NCBI GenBank assembly: GCA_963850995.1
Contig: CAWKNQ010000021.1
Location: 18,766-82,765, forward strand
Direction of reading: 5' to 3'
Source of the DNA: Gaiellasilicea sp963850995
Lineage (GTDB): Bacteria; Actinomycetota; Thermoleophilia; Gaiellales; Gaiellaceae
Length of the DNA stretch: 64,000 nt
The translations under genes and the position numbers were made by a program. The notes under the pieces were generated by a model. That model saw only the letters and a list, made by a program, of their open reading frames with translations. It did no database searches and was not told the DNA's origin. Below, in pieces: positions 1 through 10,440 of the stretch (positions are counted from its first letter, which is position 1; every line of letters starts with the position of its first letter).

Positions 1-1782
1 GCTCTACATGTCGCTCGCGGCCGTGCCCGCCTACCTGCTCGCCCGCCGCGTGCTCGCGCCGCCGCTCTCCCTCTTCGCGGCCGTTCTCGCGGTGGCGCTC
101 CCCTCGCTCGTCTACACGGGCACCGTGATGACCGAGAACGCGTTCTATCCGCTCTTCCTCACGGGTGCGCTGCTGCTCGTGCTCGTGCTCGAGCAACCGA
201 CGCCGGCACGACAGGTGGGTCTGATCGCTCTCGTCGGCGTTCTCTTCGCGACGCGGGTGCAGGCGATCGCCTTCGTGCCCGCGATCGTCGCCGCGCCGTT
301 TCTCCTCGCCCTGCTCGGCCGGCGGCCCCTCCGCGCCACGCTCTGGAGCTTTCGGCTGCTGTACGGCCTTCTCGCCGCCGGCGCCGTGCTCCTGCTGGGA
401 GTGCAGGTCGCTCGCGGTCAGTCGCTCTCGGACCTGCTCGGCGCCTACGCGATCGTCGGAGAGAGCTCCTACGACACCGAGACGGTTGCCCGCTTCTTCC
501 TCTACCACCTGGCCGAGCTCGACCTCTACCTCGGCGTGCTGCCCTTTGCGGCCTTCGTCCTGCTCGCGCTGCTCGCGCGCCGGCTGGACGAGGCGGTCGC
601 CCCGTTCCTCGCCGCGGGGATCGCCCTCTCCACGTCGGTTCTGCTCGTCGTCGCCGCGTTCGCGTCCGAGTTCGCCAACCGGATCCAGGAGCGGAACGTC
701 TTCGTCGTCGCTCCCTTCTTCCTGATCGCGCTCCTCGTCCTCGTCGACCGCGGCCTGCCCCGGCCGCTCTGGCTCGCGCCGCCCGTCGCTGTCGGTGCGG
801 CGCTGCTTCCCCTGACGATCCCGTGGGAGCGCTTCATCGAGACGGCCGCGATCTCGGACACGCTCGCCCTGCTGCCGATCTGGGCCGCCTTCGGCTCGCT
901 GCCGTTCGACTCGATCGACGCCACGGTCCTGATCGGGGGCGCGATCGCGGCGGCGCTCTTCCTGCTCGTCCCGCGCCGCTTCGCGCTCGTGCTCCCTGTG
1001 GCGACGCTCCTCTTCTTCGCAGCGATCGGACACAACGTCTGGGGCGGCGAGCGCGGGGTCAAGCGGGCCTCGGCCGGGGCGCTCTTCACGGGCATGCGCG
1101 TCGGCGAGCGCGACTGGATCGACCGCGCCCTTCCGGACGGCGCGACCGCGTCGGTCGTCTGGACCGGCATCACCGACCGTTTCGTCGTCAACCAGAACGA
1201 GTTCTTCAACCGCAAGGTCGGGCCCGTCTACTTCATCGGCGGTCCGACCCCCGGCGGGCTCGCCGAGACCGAGGTGACCGTCGACGAGGCGACGCGGGGA
1301 GCTCCGCACGGCCGACGGAGGGCGCGTGCAGGCGCGCTACCTGCTCGCCGAGGACCGGATCTCGCCGGACGGCGTCGTCGTCGCCCGCGACCCGGGGACG
1401 GGGCTCACCCTCTGGCGCATCGCCGGCCCGCTCGTCGCGACGACGACGCAGGTCGAGGGCCTCTATCCGAGGGACACGTGGTCGGGCCCCACCGTGACCT
1501 GGACCCGGGAGCGCTGTCGCGGCGGACACCTGACGGTCTTGCTCACGAGCGACCCGAACCTCTACGACGAGAACCAGGTCGTGACCGCGTTCGTGAACGG
1601 GAAGCGTGCGGGCAGGGCGAGCGTCGCGCCGTACGGGATCGAGGCGCTCCGCGTCCGCACGGTTCCCGACGACGACGGCACGTGCCGCGTCGTCTTCCGG
1701 ATGGCGAAGACGAAGGTGCCCGGCAGCGCACGACCCTCGCCCGCTCGGCGCCCACTTCCGGGCATTCGAGTACCGTCCGTGA
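1..1782 (+). CDS. Membrane glycosyltransferase-like protein (5' partial, two frameshifts)
   Basis: The gene enters from outside the window. The first 430 residues or so are almost entirely hydrophobic helices, like the polytopic GT39/ArnT-type transferases that use polyprenyl-phosphate sugars. A globular periplasmic domain follows. The frame changes near 1295 (after the residues VTVDEAT) and again near 1728. Joining the frames gives a C-terminus ending HFRAFEYRP and a TGA at 1780-1782 that overlaps the GTG of the next gene. The second membrane protein in this locus (5602-7752) has the same helices-plus-globular-tail layout. The exact sugar is unknown. The single-base shifts may be assembly errors or real decay. 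Confidence 0.7.
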
Positions 1783-2845
1783 GGATCGCGTTCGACGTCA
1801 GCCCGCTCTCGCACCCGCGGACGGGGATCGGCAACTACGTTCGCGGCTCGCTCGCCGGGCTGGCCGAGGCGGCGGCGGGGAAGCACGAGCTCGTCGCCTT
1901 CGCGCCGACCCGCCTGCGCGGCCGCAGGTTGATCCGCGAGGCGCTGGACGGCCTCCCGGTCGAGCTGCGCACCGTCGTCCTGCCGTGGTCGCACGCCTTC
2001 CGGATGGGCTGGAGCCGTGTCGGCCGGCCCTCCGTGGAGCGCTTCCTCGGCCGGGTCGACGTGCTCCACTTCAGCGACTGGCTCGTGCCGCCGCAGCGCG
2101 AACGGGATCCGCTCGACGATGGTGCACGACCTCGTGCCGCTGCTCCACCCGGAGTGGGTGACGCCGCGGACGCGCTCGATGCACGGCTACAAGTACGCGC
2201 GCACCGCCGAGTGCGACCTCGTCTTCGTCAACTCGGCCTACACCGGCCGGGACGTCGAGGAGCACCTCGCCGTGCCGCGTGAGCGGATCCGCGTCGCTGC
2301 GCCCGGCGTCTCCGCCGAGTACACCGGCCGAGGGGGAGCGTGCGAGGCTCGGCCGGCCGTACGTGCTCAGCCTCGCCACGCTCGAGCCGCGCAAGAACCT
2401 CGCCACGCTCGTCGAGGCCTGGCGGCCGCTGCGCGGCGAGCTCGCGCTGGCAGTCGCGGGCGCCGCCGGCTGGGGCGACCAGCCGCTCCTCGACGACCGC
2501 GCGATCCTCAAGCTCGGCTTCGTCGCGGAGCGGGAGGTGCCGCAGCTGATGCGCGGCGCCGCCGTCTTCGCCTATCCGTCCCGGCTCGAGGGCTTCGGGA
2601 TGCCGATCGTCGAGGCGATGGCCTGCGGCGTGCCCGTCGTCGCCTCCTCGCATCCGTCCATGGACGAGGCGTGCGGCGGCGCAGCCGTGCGCGTCGATCC
2701 GGACGACGCCGAGGCGATGACCGCGGGGATCCGGGAGGCGCTCGAGCGGCGCGACGAGCTCGTCGCCGCGGGCCTCGCGCACGCCGCGCAGTTCACGTGG
2801 CGCCGCTGCGGCGAGATCCACCTGCAGGCGTTCGAGGCTGCATGA
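1779..2845 (+). CDS. GT4 family glycosyltransferase (frameshifted)
   Basis: This is a GT-B fold glycosyltransferase of family 4, which adds a nucleotide-sugar residue to a growing surface glycan. The N-terminus (VRIAFDVSPLSHPRTGIGNY) is the acceptor-side Rossmann domain. The C-terminal half carries LATLEPRKNL and the donor-binding SRLEGFGMPIVEAMACG motif with its conserved EGFG..E. The frame changes near 2098 and near 2327, so no single frame holds the whole protein. GTG at 1779 overlaps the preceding stop by four bases, and the stop overlaps the next ATG, so the gene is inside a coupled operon. Length is normal (about 355 residues) once the frames are joined. Confidence 0.85.
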
Positions 2846-3832
2846 GAGTCGGCCTCGACGTCGCGCCGCTGCTCCAGACCCGGGCGGGGACGGCGCGCTG
2901 GGTGAGCGGGCTGCAGCGCGGCCTGGAGGCGCGCGCCGACGTCGACGTCGTGCCGCTCTCCTGGGGCGGCGAGGGCCGCCTGACGGCCGTCGCGCGGGAC
3001 GTCCTCTGGTACCCGGCGCTGCTCCCTCGCGCCGCGTCGCGCGCCCGCGCCGATGTGCTCCACTGCACGATCTTCCGTGCCCCGCCGCGGGCGCGCATGC
3101 CGACGATCGTGACGGTGCACGACCTCGCCGTCCTGCGCCACCCCGAGGTCTTCCCGGCCTGGACGCGGCTCTACGGCCGCACGGCGCTGCGCCCGACGCT
3201 CCGCGCGGCCGACCGGGTGTTCGCCGTCTCCGAGTTCTCGAAGCGCGAGACCATCGAGCTCGCCGCGTGTCGACCCGGAGCGCATCGACGTCGTCCCGAA
3301 CGCGCTCGAGCCCGTCTTCCGTCCCGAGGGCGATGCGGCGGAGGGCACGTACGTGCTCGCCGTCGGGACGCTCGAGCCGCGCAAGAACCTCGCCCGAGTC
3401 GTCGAGGCGACCGCGCGCGCGGGCGTCGAGCTGCGGCTCGTCGGCGCGGCCGGGTGGGGCGATGCCGGCGGCGCGGGCAGGCACGTCAGGTGGCTCGGCC
3501 GGATCGGCGACGAGGAGCTCGCAGCCGCGTACCGGGGCGCGCGCTGCCTCGTCTTCCCTTCGCTCTACGAGGGTTTCGGCATCCCAGCACTCGAGGCGAT
3601 GGCGTGCGGCACGCCCGTCGTCACGAGCGCGGGCAGCGCGATGGCGGAGGTGACGGGCGACGCGGCCGTCCTCGTCGACCCGCTCGACGTCGCCTCGATC
3701 GCGGCCGGGATCGAGGTGGCCGACCGGCGCCGCGACGAGCTCGTCCCGCTCGGGCTCGCACGTGCCGGCGAGTTCACCTGGGAGCGGACGGTCGAGGCGG
3801 CCGTCGCCGGCTACCGGAAGGCGCTCGGATGA
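2842..3832 (+). CDS. GT4 family glycosyltransferase (frameshifted)
   Basis: A second GT4 enzyme, closely related to the gene before it. The start MRVGLDVAPLLQTRAGTARW is followed by TIVTVHDLAVLRHPEVFP. After a frame change near 3267 come VLAVGTLEPRKNL and SLYEGFGIPALEAMACGTP, the donor-site motif of the family. It begins with ATG at 2842 in a four-base overlap and ends in an ATGA overlap with the third GT4. Its likely role is one sugar-transfer step in the repeat unit; donor and acceptor cannot be read from sequence. Confidence 0.85.
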
Positions 3833-4850
3833 CGGCCCCGCTGGTCGTCGTCGACGCCGACGTGCTCGGCCGCCGCCGCACCGGCGACGAGACGTACGTG
3901 CGCAACCTCCTCCGCGAGCTGGGAGCGCTCGCGCCGGACGACCTTCGGCTCGCAGCCGCGACGCGCCATCCGGAGCTCGTTCCGGATGGAATCGAGCCGC
4001 TCGAGCTCCGCACTCCCGTCCAGGAGCTGCGGATGCTCGCGACGCTCTCGCGACTGCTCCGACGCACGCGGCGCGGCGCTCGTGCACACGCAGTACGCCG
4101 TCCCGCTCGGCGCGTCGTGTCCGGCGGTCGTGACGATCCACGATCTCTCCTACGAGCACGACGACGGGCACATGGCCTTCAAGGACAGGCTCGTCTTCCG
4201 CCGGGTCGTCCCGAGGGCCGCACGCCGGGCCCGCCGCGTGTTGACGGTCTCGGAGCGGACGCGCGCCGACCTCGTCCGCCTGTACGGCCTGCCGCCGGAG
4301 AAGGTCGTCGTGACGCCGAACGGCGTCGACCCCGCGTTCACACCGGGCAGCCCGCTCACGCTCGGGACGTACGTGCTCGTCGTCGGCGCCGTCCAGCCGC
4401 GGAAGAACCAGCTCGCGGCGCTCACGGCGGCCGCCGCCGTTCCCCTTCCGCTGGTCGTCGCCGGCCCCGTCAAGGACGAGGCGCTCGCGGCGCAGCTCAG
4501 AGCAGGCTGGCGCCGACCTGCGCGGCTACGTCGACCAGGAGGAGCTCGCCGACCTGTACCGGGGCGCCGCCTGCCTCGTCCAGCCCTCCCGCTTCGAGGG
4601 CTTCGGCCTGCCCGTGCTGGAGGCGATGGCCTGCGGCACGCCGGTCGTCGCGCTCGACGAGCCGGCGCTGCGCGAGGTCGCCGGCGACGCGGCGATCTTC
4701 GTCGACGAGGCGCATCTCGCCGACGGTGTCCTGCGCGCGCTCGAGGAGCGCGAGCGCCTGGCGGCCGCCGGGATCGAGCGGGCGCGGGCGTTCAGCTGGC
4801 GGGTCACCGCCGAGCGGACGCTCGCCGTCTACCGGGAGGCGCTCGCGTGA
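3829..4850 (+). CDS. GT4 family glycosyltransferase (two frameshifts)
   Basis: Third GT4 enzyme in the run. It starts MTAPLVVVDADVLGRRRTGD and, after a frame change near 4072, continues with AVVTIHDLSYEHDDGHMAFK, VVGAVQPRKNQL and, after another change near 4500, PSRFEGFGLPVLEAMACGTP. These are the usual GT4 landmarks in the usual order. ATG at 3829 overlaps the previous stop, and the TGA at 4848-4850 overlaps the next GTG. The three tandem GT4 genes look like ancient duplicates that now probably make different linkages. Confidence 0.85.
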
Positions 4851-5605
4851 AGGTCTCGGCGGTCGTCGTCTCGCACGGGCACGCGCGCGAGCTCGCGGAG
4901 TCGTTGCCGGCGCTCGCGCCGCAGGTCGACGAGGTCGTCGTGGTCGCGAACGTCCCCGGCAGCGTCGGCGAGGTGCCTGCGGGCGTGCGCGTGCTCGAGA
5001 GCCCGAGCCCGCGCACGTTCGCGGCGAACGTGAACGCGGGTGTTGCGGCCACGAGCGGCGAGTACGTCGTCGTCTCGAACCCCGACGCGATCCCGGAGGA
5101 AGGAGCGATCGGCGTGCTCGTGCGCTTCGCGGACGAGCATCCGCGGGCCGGCCTCGTCGGCCCGCTCGTCTTCTGGCCGGACGGCACCTGGCAGCCCTCG
5201 CTCCGCCGCTTCCCCGACGTGCTCGGCACGGTCTGGCGGCGAACGCCGCTCCGCCTGGTGCGGAAGCCGTACGAGCACCAGGTCTCCCACTACGGCACCC
5301 AGCCGTCGGAGCCGACGCAGGGGGACTGGCTGCTCGGCGGCGCCTGCCTGCTGATGCGCCGTTCGATGCTCGACGAGCTCGGCGGCTGGGACGGCGGCTT
5401 CCGCCACTACGTCGAGGACATCGATCTCGCGTACCGGGCGGCGCAGGCCGGCTGGGAGCGCTGGCTCGTGCCCGAGGCCGTCGTCAGGCACGCGTACGCC
5501 GCCGTGATCGACAAGCGCTTCCTGAGCCGGCACACGCTCTGGCACGCCCGCGGGATGGCGCGGTTCCTGCGCAAGCATCCCGAGCGACTGCGCGTCTGGC
5601 GCTAG
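4847..5605 (+). CDS. GT2 family glycosyltransferase (rhamnosyltransferase-like)
   Basis: An intact GT-A fold family 2 enzyme of 252 residues. VKVSAVVVSHGHARELAESL is the nucleotide-binding start, VVVSNPDAIPEEGAI contains the metal/nucleotide Asp region, and GGWDGGFRHYVEDIDLAYRA holds the ED-x-D catalytic motif typical of WbbL/rhamnosyltransferase-type proteins. It begins at a GTG overlapping the last GT4 by four bases. It is the last gene of this plus-strand operon: its TAG shares the tetranucleotide CTAG with the convergent gene. Confidence 0.9.
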   Translation: MKVSAVVVSHGHARELAESLPALAPQVDEVVVVANVPGSVGEVPAGVRVLESPSPRTFAANVNAGVAATSGEYVVVSNPDAIPEEGAIGVLVRFADEHPRAGLVGPLVFWPDGTWQPSLRRFPDVLGTVWRRTPLRLVRKPYEHQVSHYGTQPSEPTQGDWLLGGACLLMRRSMLDELGGWDGGFRHYVEDIDLAYRAAQAGWERWLVPEAVVRHAYAAVIDKRFLSRHTLWHARGMARFLRKHPERLRVWR

Positions 5606-7752
5606 TCCCCGGCGAGCGGGACGAACTCGAAGGTCGGTCGCGCGCTGAGCTGCGCGTGCGTCGGAGACGTTCGGGTCGAGCTCGTGCGGGACGAACGTCT
5701 TGTCGACCGAGACCTTCGCCCGCCAGGGCGCGTCGGGGACGCGCAGCAGCACCGAGGGCGCCTCGCAGGCGCGAACCGTCGTCTCGCCGCGGGCGGTCAC
5801 CCGGGAGATCGCCGGCTGGTCGTTCTCGTCCACGCCGACGGGCCCGACCGAGCACCGTCGCGCGGGCCGGGACGTCCTTGTCGCTGCACCACGCCTCGCG
5901 GGAGAGGCGCACCTTGACGAAGCCGGGGCCGATCGTCGCGCACGTCGTAGCGGGTGTACGTCGCCTCCTTCCCCATCCAGCCGTCCGGTGAGATCCCGGT
6001 CGTCGTCTGCGTCAGCCGCACGGGCTCGCCGCCGAGCCGGTAGAGCACCGCGCCGCCGACCGTGGTCACCACCGGCGCGGCGATCTGGACGCCGTTGACG
6101 GCGAGCGCGTAGCCCGCGTTCAGGTCGGCCGGAGCCTGCGTGCCGTCGGGCCTGAGCAGGTTCGGCGTCCGCCGCTCGCCCGGGCCCGGGGCGCTGCCGT
6201 CCATGCCCCAGAACCAGCGCACGTTCGGGTTCCAGAACTCGACCTGCCAGGCCGCGGGCGCGTCGATCCCCTGGCCGACGTAGATCGTCGGCTCGCCACG
6301 CGTGGTCAGGTCGACCCAGTCGGGCGGCTTCGGCAGGTTGGCGTAGACCTGGTCGGAGGCCGCGCGCTCGCCGTTCGCGGCGTAGATCTCGGTCGTCAGG
6401 CTCCAGCCGACGACGAACGCCGCCACGACGCAGACCGCCGCGGCCGCGAGCCGCGGCACTCGCACGTAACGCAGCAGGGCGAGCACGAGCGCCGACCCGA
6501 GGGTGAGCAGCACGAGCGTCGTCTCGATCGTGGCGTCGGGCCAGCGCAGGACGCGGTTCGCGAAGGCCGCGATCGCGAGCCCGTGGGCCTCGTAGTTCGG
6601 GTACTGGGCGAGGGTGTACGGCGTCGTCGAGACGAGGTAGAGCGCGAACGCCGTCGCCGCGACGAGCGCCGCCAGGGAGACCCGGCGCCGGGCGAGGAGC
6701 AGGGCCGTGCCGGTGAAGAGGAGCGGGTAGAGGTAGATCAGGTTTCGCTCCGCGACGACGATCGCCAGCGTGGTCGAGATGTAGGCGGCCTTGACCGCGG
6801 TGTAGAGGCCGAACGAGACGATCGCCGCGAGCGTGAGGGCGACGAAGGTGTCCCGGCCGACGTCACGCGCCTCCCCCCGAGGCCGCACGAGCGCGGCGAG
6901 CCCTGCGATCAGCGGCAGGACGCCGATCCCGATCGCCAGGGCGCCGGCCGCCCAGAGCCCGTACTCGAGCATCCGGTCCTTGAAGAAGCCGGTCGAGACG
7001 TACCACGTGTTCGAGCGGCGGCCGAGCATTGCCGAGAGGACGACAGCCACTCCGACCGCGAGCACTGCTGCGCCGAGCCAGTCCCCCGCGCTCCAGGTCG
7101 ACCGCCAGCGCCGCAGCCGTTCGCCACGCCAGGCGCTTGCGAGGAGGACGAGCGCCAGCACGGGCAGGAGCACGGCGAGCTGCGAGCGGACGAGCACCCC
7201 GGCGAGACACGCCAGCGACGGCGAGCCCGACCGACCAGCGCGTCGGCGCGATCCCGGCGCGGGCGATCAGGAAGAGCGCGAGCGTCGAGACGGGATAGGC
7301 GAGCGGCTCGTCGACCAGGAACGGCGAGTACGAGAGCGCCGGCGCCGCCGCGGTCGCGACCGCCGCGAAGAGCGCGTAGGGCCGCGTGACGACGAGGCGG
7401 GCCAGCGCGTAGGCGGGGAAGATCGCCGCCGTCATCAGCAGCACGCCCAGCAGCTTCACGGCGTCGTACGCGGTCTCGACCCGGTCGATCCACCAGGCAG
7501 GCGCGGCGAGGTACGCGTAGAGCGAGGCTCCCGGACGCGGGCTCGCCGCCCCGCAGCGCGGCGCGGCCCGTCTCGGCGATCGAGCGCGAGATCTGCGTGA
7601 ACTCGATCTCGTCGCTGAAGAGGGTCGGCGTCTGCCGTTGCCAGGCCTGCCAGGCGTAGAGCGCCACGAGGACGACGTAGGCCGCGAGGAGCGGCAGAAG
7701 CGTCTCGAGCTCGGGCAGGCGCAGGCGGCGCGCGCCGGGCGCTCGCCGTCAC
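5602..7752 (-). CDS. Polytopic membrane glycosyltransferase-like protein (frameshifted)
   Basis: A large membrane protein resembling the first gene of the window: about a dozen hydrophobic helices, then a globular C-terminal domain. The coding signal moves between frames near 7730, 7540, 7212, 5945, 5850 and 5665. Joined in order it reads from LETLLPLLAAYVVLVALYAW through FSDEIEFTQISRSIAETG to a tail ending PTFEFVPLAGD. The best start is a GTG at 7750-7752 overlapping the stop of the upstream gene. The acidic FSDEIEF loop after the first helix is the usual place for the catalytic Asp/Glu of GT-C enzymes. It probably transfers a polyprenyl-linked sugar outside the membrane. Confidence 0.65.
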
Positions 7753-9565
7753 TCGGCTGACACCTCGGCGAGCGGCTCGGGGCTCGGCTCGGTCGTGCGC
7801 CGGACGAGCCGGCAGGCGACGCCTGCCGCTCCGCTCGCGGCCTGCACGGCGTGGAGCCGGTCGGCCGCGACGTCCGGGATCGTGACCAGCACCTCGTCCG
7901 GCCGGGTCGCGCCGATGTGAGCAGCCGCCTCGTCGAGGCCGCCGAGCACCTTCACGCCGAGCACCCGGCGCCGGCGCACGCTCGGGTTGTCGTCCAGGAA
8001 GCCGACGACGCGGCGATCGGGCGTCTCCGCGAGCTCGCGCGCGAGCGCCCGGCCGGAGCGCCCGGCGCCGACGATGAGCACGCGCGTCCGCTCGCCTCGC
8101 GGCCCGCCCTCGCGGAGAGGCAGCAGGCGCAAGGCGAGGCGCGACCCAGCGATGAGCGTCATGCACAGCAGCGCGTCGACGAGGAAGATCTCGAGCGGGA
8201 AACTCCTGCAGCGTCTGCGTCCTGGCGACGATCGCGACCGTGATCGGCACCGACAGGATCACCGCGGCTGCGATCGCGACCAGGTCGCGCGCCGACGCGA
8301 AACGCCAGACGCGGCGGTAGATGCCGAAGACGACGAAGAGGACGTACCGGACCGCCAGCAGGACCGGCAGGGCGGAGAGGAAGATCGCGCGCTGAACCGG
8401 CGTGCCCTCGCCGTCGACGAACAGCAGGTAGGCGGCGAGGAAGGAGGCGCAGATGATCGCGAAGTCGACGAGCACCTCGACGAGCCGCCGCGGGATGCGA
8501 GATGAGCGCCCGCCAGAGCGAGGGCGGCGGACCTTCCTCCGCGCGGCGCGAGCGCTCCTCGAGGTCGCCGAGGAAGCTCGCGAACTGCACGAGCACGACG
8601 AAGGAGACGAGCACGCCGACCGCCGTCACCCGCGGGTTGCCGAGAACGGTGTACGCGAGCCCGGTCGCGCCGAGAAGCGCGGCGAGCGAGGTGAGCCCCA
8701 GCACGGCCTGCTGCTCGGACAGGCCGTAGTAGACGAGCCGGTGCGAGGTGTGGTCGGTGCCGCCCTGCGTGACCGGCCGTCGCTCGAGCGTGCGCCGCAC
8801 GGTCACGAGCGTCGTGTCGAGAATCGGAATCGCAAGCACGAGCAACGGAAGCAGGACGCTCGTCAGCGTCGCCCCGGCGGTCGTCCAGCTCGACGCGAGC
8901 GCGAGCGCGGCGAGCCCGAAGCCGATCACCTGGCTGCCCGAGTCGCCCATGAACACGGCCGCGCGCTTCCCCGGCCGCAGGTTGAAGGGCAGGAAGCCGA
9001 CACACGCGCCGCCGAGCGCCAGGGCGACGACGAGGCCGAGCTCGCCCGAGTCGCGGGCGATCGCGTCGACCGCGAAGACGGCGCACGAGACCGCGGCGAG
9101 CGACGCGGCCAGGCCGTCCATGTTGTCGAGCAGGTTGAAGGCGTTCGTGATCCCGACGAGCCACACCAGGCCGAGCGTGGTCGCGAGCAGGTTGTTGGCG
9201 ACGATCTCGACTGTGAGCCCGGAGACGAGCACGAGGCCGGCGGCCGCGAACTGGGCCGCGAGCTTCGCGACCGGCTTCAGCGTGTAGAGGTCGTCGGCGA
9301 GCCCGGCGAGGAAGAGGATCGTGCAGCCGGCGACGATCCCGCCGAGCTCGCGGCTCGCGTCGACCGCGCCGACCGCGAGCGCGGCGCCGATTCCGGCGAC
9401 GAGGCCCGCGAAGATGCCGACGCCGCCGAAGACGGGCGTCGTGCGCTCGTGCCAGCGCTCGCCCGACGGCGCGGCGACCAGCCGGCCGGTGAGATTCGCG
9501 CGCAGCAGCGCGGCGAGGGTCAGCGCCGCGACCGAGAGTCCGGCGACCGCGGCAATCGCGTTCAC
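7749..9565 (-). CDS. WecA-type sugar-1-phosphate transferase fused to CoA-binding-3 domain protein
   Basis: The N-terminal 350 residues are a polyprenyl-phosphate GlcNAc-1-phosphate transferase (WecA/TagO family) with LADDLYTLKPVAKL, NAFNLLDNMDGLAA and FMGDSGSQVIGF, which bind Mg and UDP-sugar. This step starts glycan assembly on the lipid carrier. After frame changes near 8490 and 8200 the sequence continues as four helices (VEVLVDFAIICASFLAAYLL) and a Rossmann domain with VLIVGAGRSGRALARELAE. That half resembles the N-terminal half of CapD/WbpM proteins, without the epimerase. No start codon is visible for the second half, so I read one fused protein of about 605 residues. Two genes are possible. 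GTG at 9565 has a likely promoter eight bases upstream. Confidence 0.7.
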
Positions 9566-9573
9566 GGGCAGAC

Positions 9574-9579
9574 AGGGTA
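9574..9579 (-). promoter_or_regulatory. -10 element for a leaderless transcript
   Basis: Read on the minus strand, TACCCT lies eight bases before the GTG start of the WecA-type gene. This spacing places the transcription start at or next to the start codon. The 69-bp gap to the divergent permease gene must hold both promoters. Confidence 0.5.
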
Positions 9580-9617
9580 GTGGAGGCCTGTTAGGCCGAT
9601 ATGTGCGGCCACCGCCC

Positions 9618-9627
9618 TAGACTAGAT
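9618..9627 (+). promoter_or_regulatory. -10 region for the Wzm operon
   Basis: TAGACT (9618-9623) and the overlapping CTAGAT (9622-9627) lie 11 and 7 bases before the ATG of the permease gene. No Shine-Dalgarno sequence is present, which fits a leaderless mRNA. Confidence 0.5.
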
Positions 9628-9634
9628 CCCGCCC

Positions 9635-10436
9635 ATGACCACCTACCTCGACCTTTTCCGCTACCGCGAGCTCTTCGGCAGCCTCTTCCGCCGCGACCTG
9701 CGCGCGAAGTACAAGGGGTCCGTGCTCGGCCTCGCGTGGTCGCTCGCCCATCCAGTCGTCCTAATGGTGGTCTACCTGTTCGTTTTCAGCGTGATGCTGA
9801 AGATCGCGACGGCCGATTACGACCACTACTGGCTCTTCCTGCTCGCCGGCCTCCCCGTCTGGGTCTTCTTCTCCATGTCGCTCCAGTCGGCCTCGCCCAG
9901 CATGCTCGAGAACGCAAATCTGATCCGGAAAGTCCGCTTTCCGCGCCAGCTCCTGCCGCTGTCGATGGTTGCGACCCAGCTCGTCGGCTTCGCCGTCATG
10001 CTCGCGATCGTGATCGCGCTGAGCCTCGTCTACCTGCCGGACACGCGAGACACCGTCTGGCTCTCGATCCCGCTCGCCGCGCTCGTCGTCGTGTCTCGTG
10101 GCCGGCATGTCGCTCGCAGTCGCCTCGCTGAACGCGGTCTACCGGGACGTGGAGCACCTCGTCGCGGCGCTCCTCCTGCCGTGGTTCTTCCTCACGCCGG
10201 TGCTCTACTCGCTGGAGAGCATCCCCGGCCTCAGCGACCATCCGCGGCTCGTCGACCTGATCCACTGGGGGAATCCGCTCACGCCCGCGGTCGAGGCGGT
10301 GCGGGATCCGCTCTTCTTCGGCGTGCCTCCCGCGACCGGCGACGCGATCTACCTCGCCGTCTCGGCCGTGGTCGCGCTCGCGCTCGGCGCCTTCGTCTTC
10401 AACCGCGTCGACGACCGCGTGGCAGTCGAAGTCTGA
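9635..10436 (+). CDS. ABC-2 type polysaccharide export permease (Wzm-like; one frameshift)
   Basis: The membrane subunit of an O-antigen/teichoic-acid type ABC exporter. It begins MTTYLDLFRYRELFGSLFRR and has DLRAKYKGSVLGLAWSLAHP, the amphipathic segment and first helix typical of Wzm/TagG proteins. Six hydrophobic helices follow, with SASPSMLENANLIRKVRFPR in the middle. The frame changes near 10095, after which MAGMSLAVASLNAVYRDVEH continues the alignment. Length (about 267 residues) is normal. Its ATPase partner is most likely Wzt at 17842-19044, separated from it by about 7.4 kb. Confidence 0.85.
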
Positions 10437-10440
10437 TCGC

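Noticed and set aside
2228..4171. A 647-codon open frame on the minus strand across the GT4 genes
   Set aside because: It is Arg/Ala-rich, matches no family and lies opposite three recognisable glycosyltransferases; such frames are common in high-GC DNA.
8453..9580. A 375-codon plus-strand frame opposite the WecA-type gene
   Set aside because: It has highly charged low-complexity content without domains, while the minus strand carries the clear transferase motifs.
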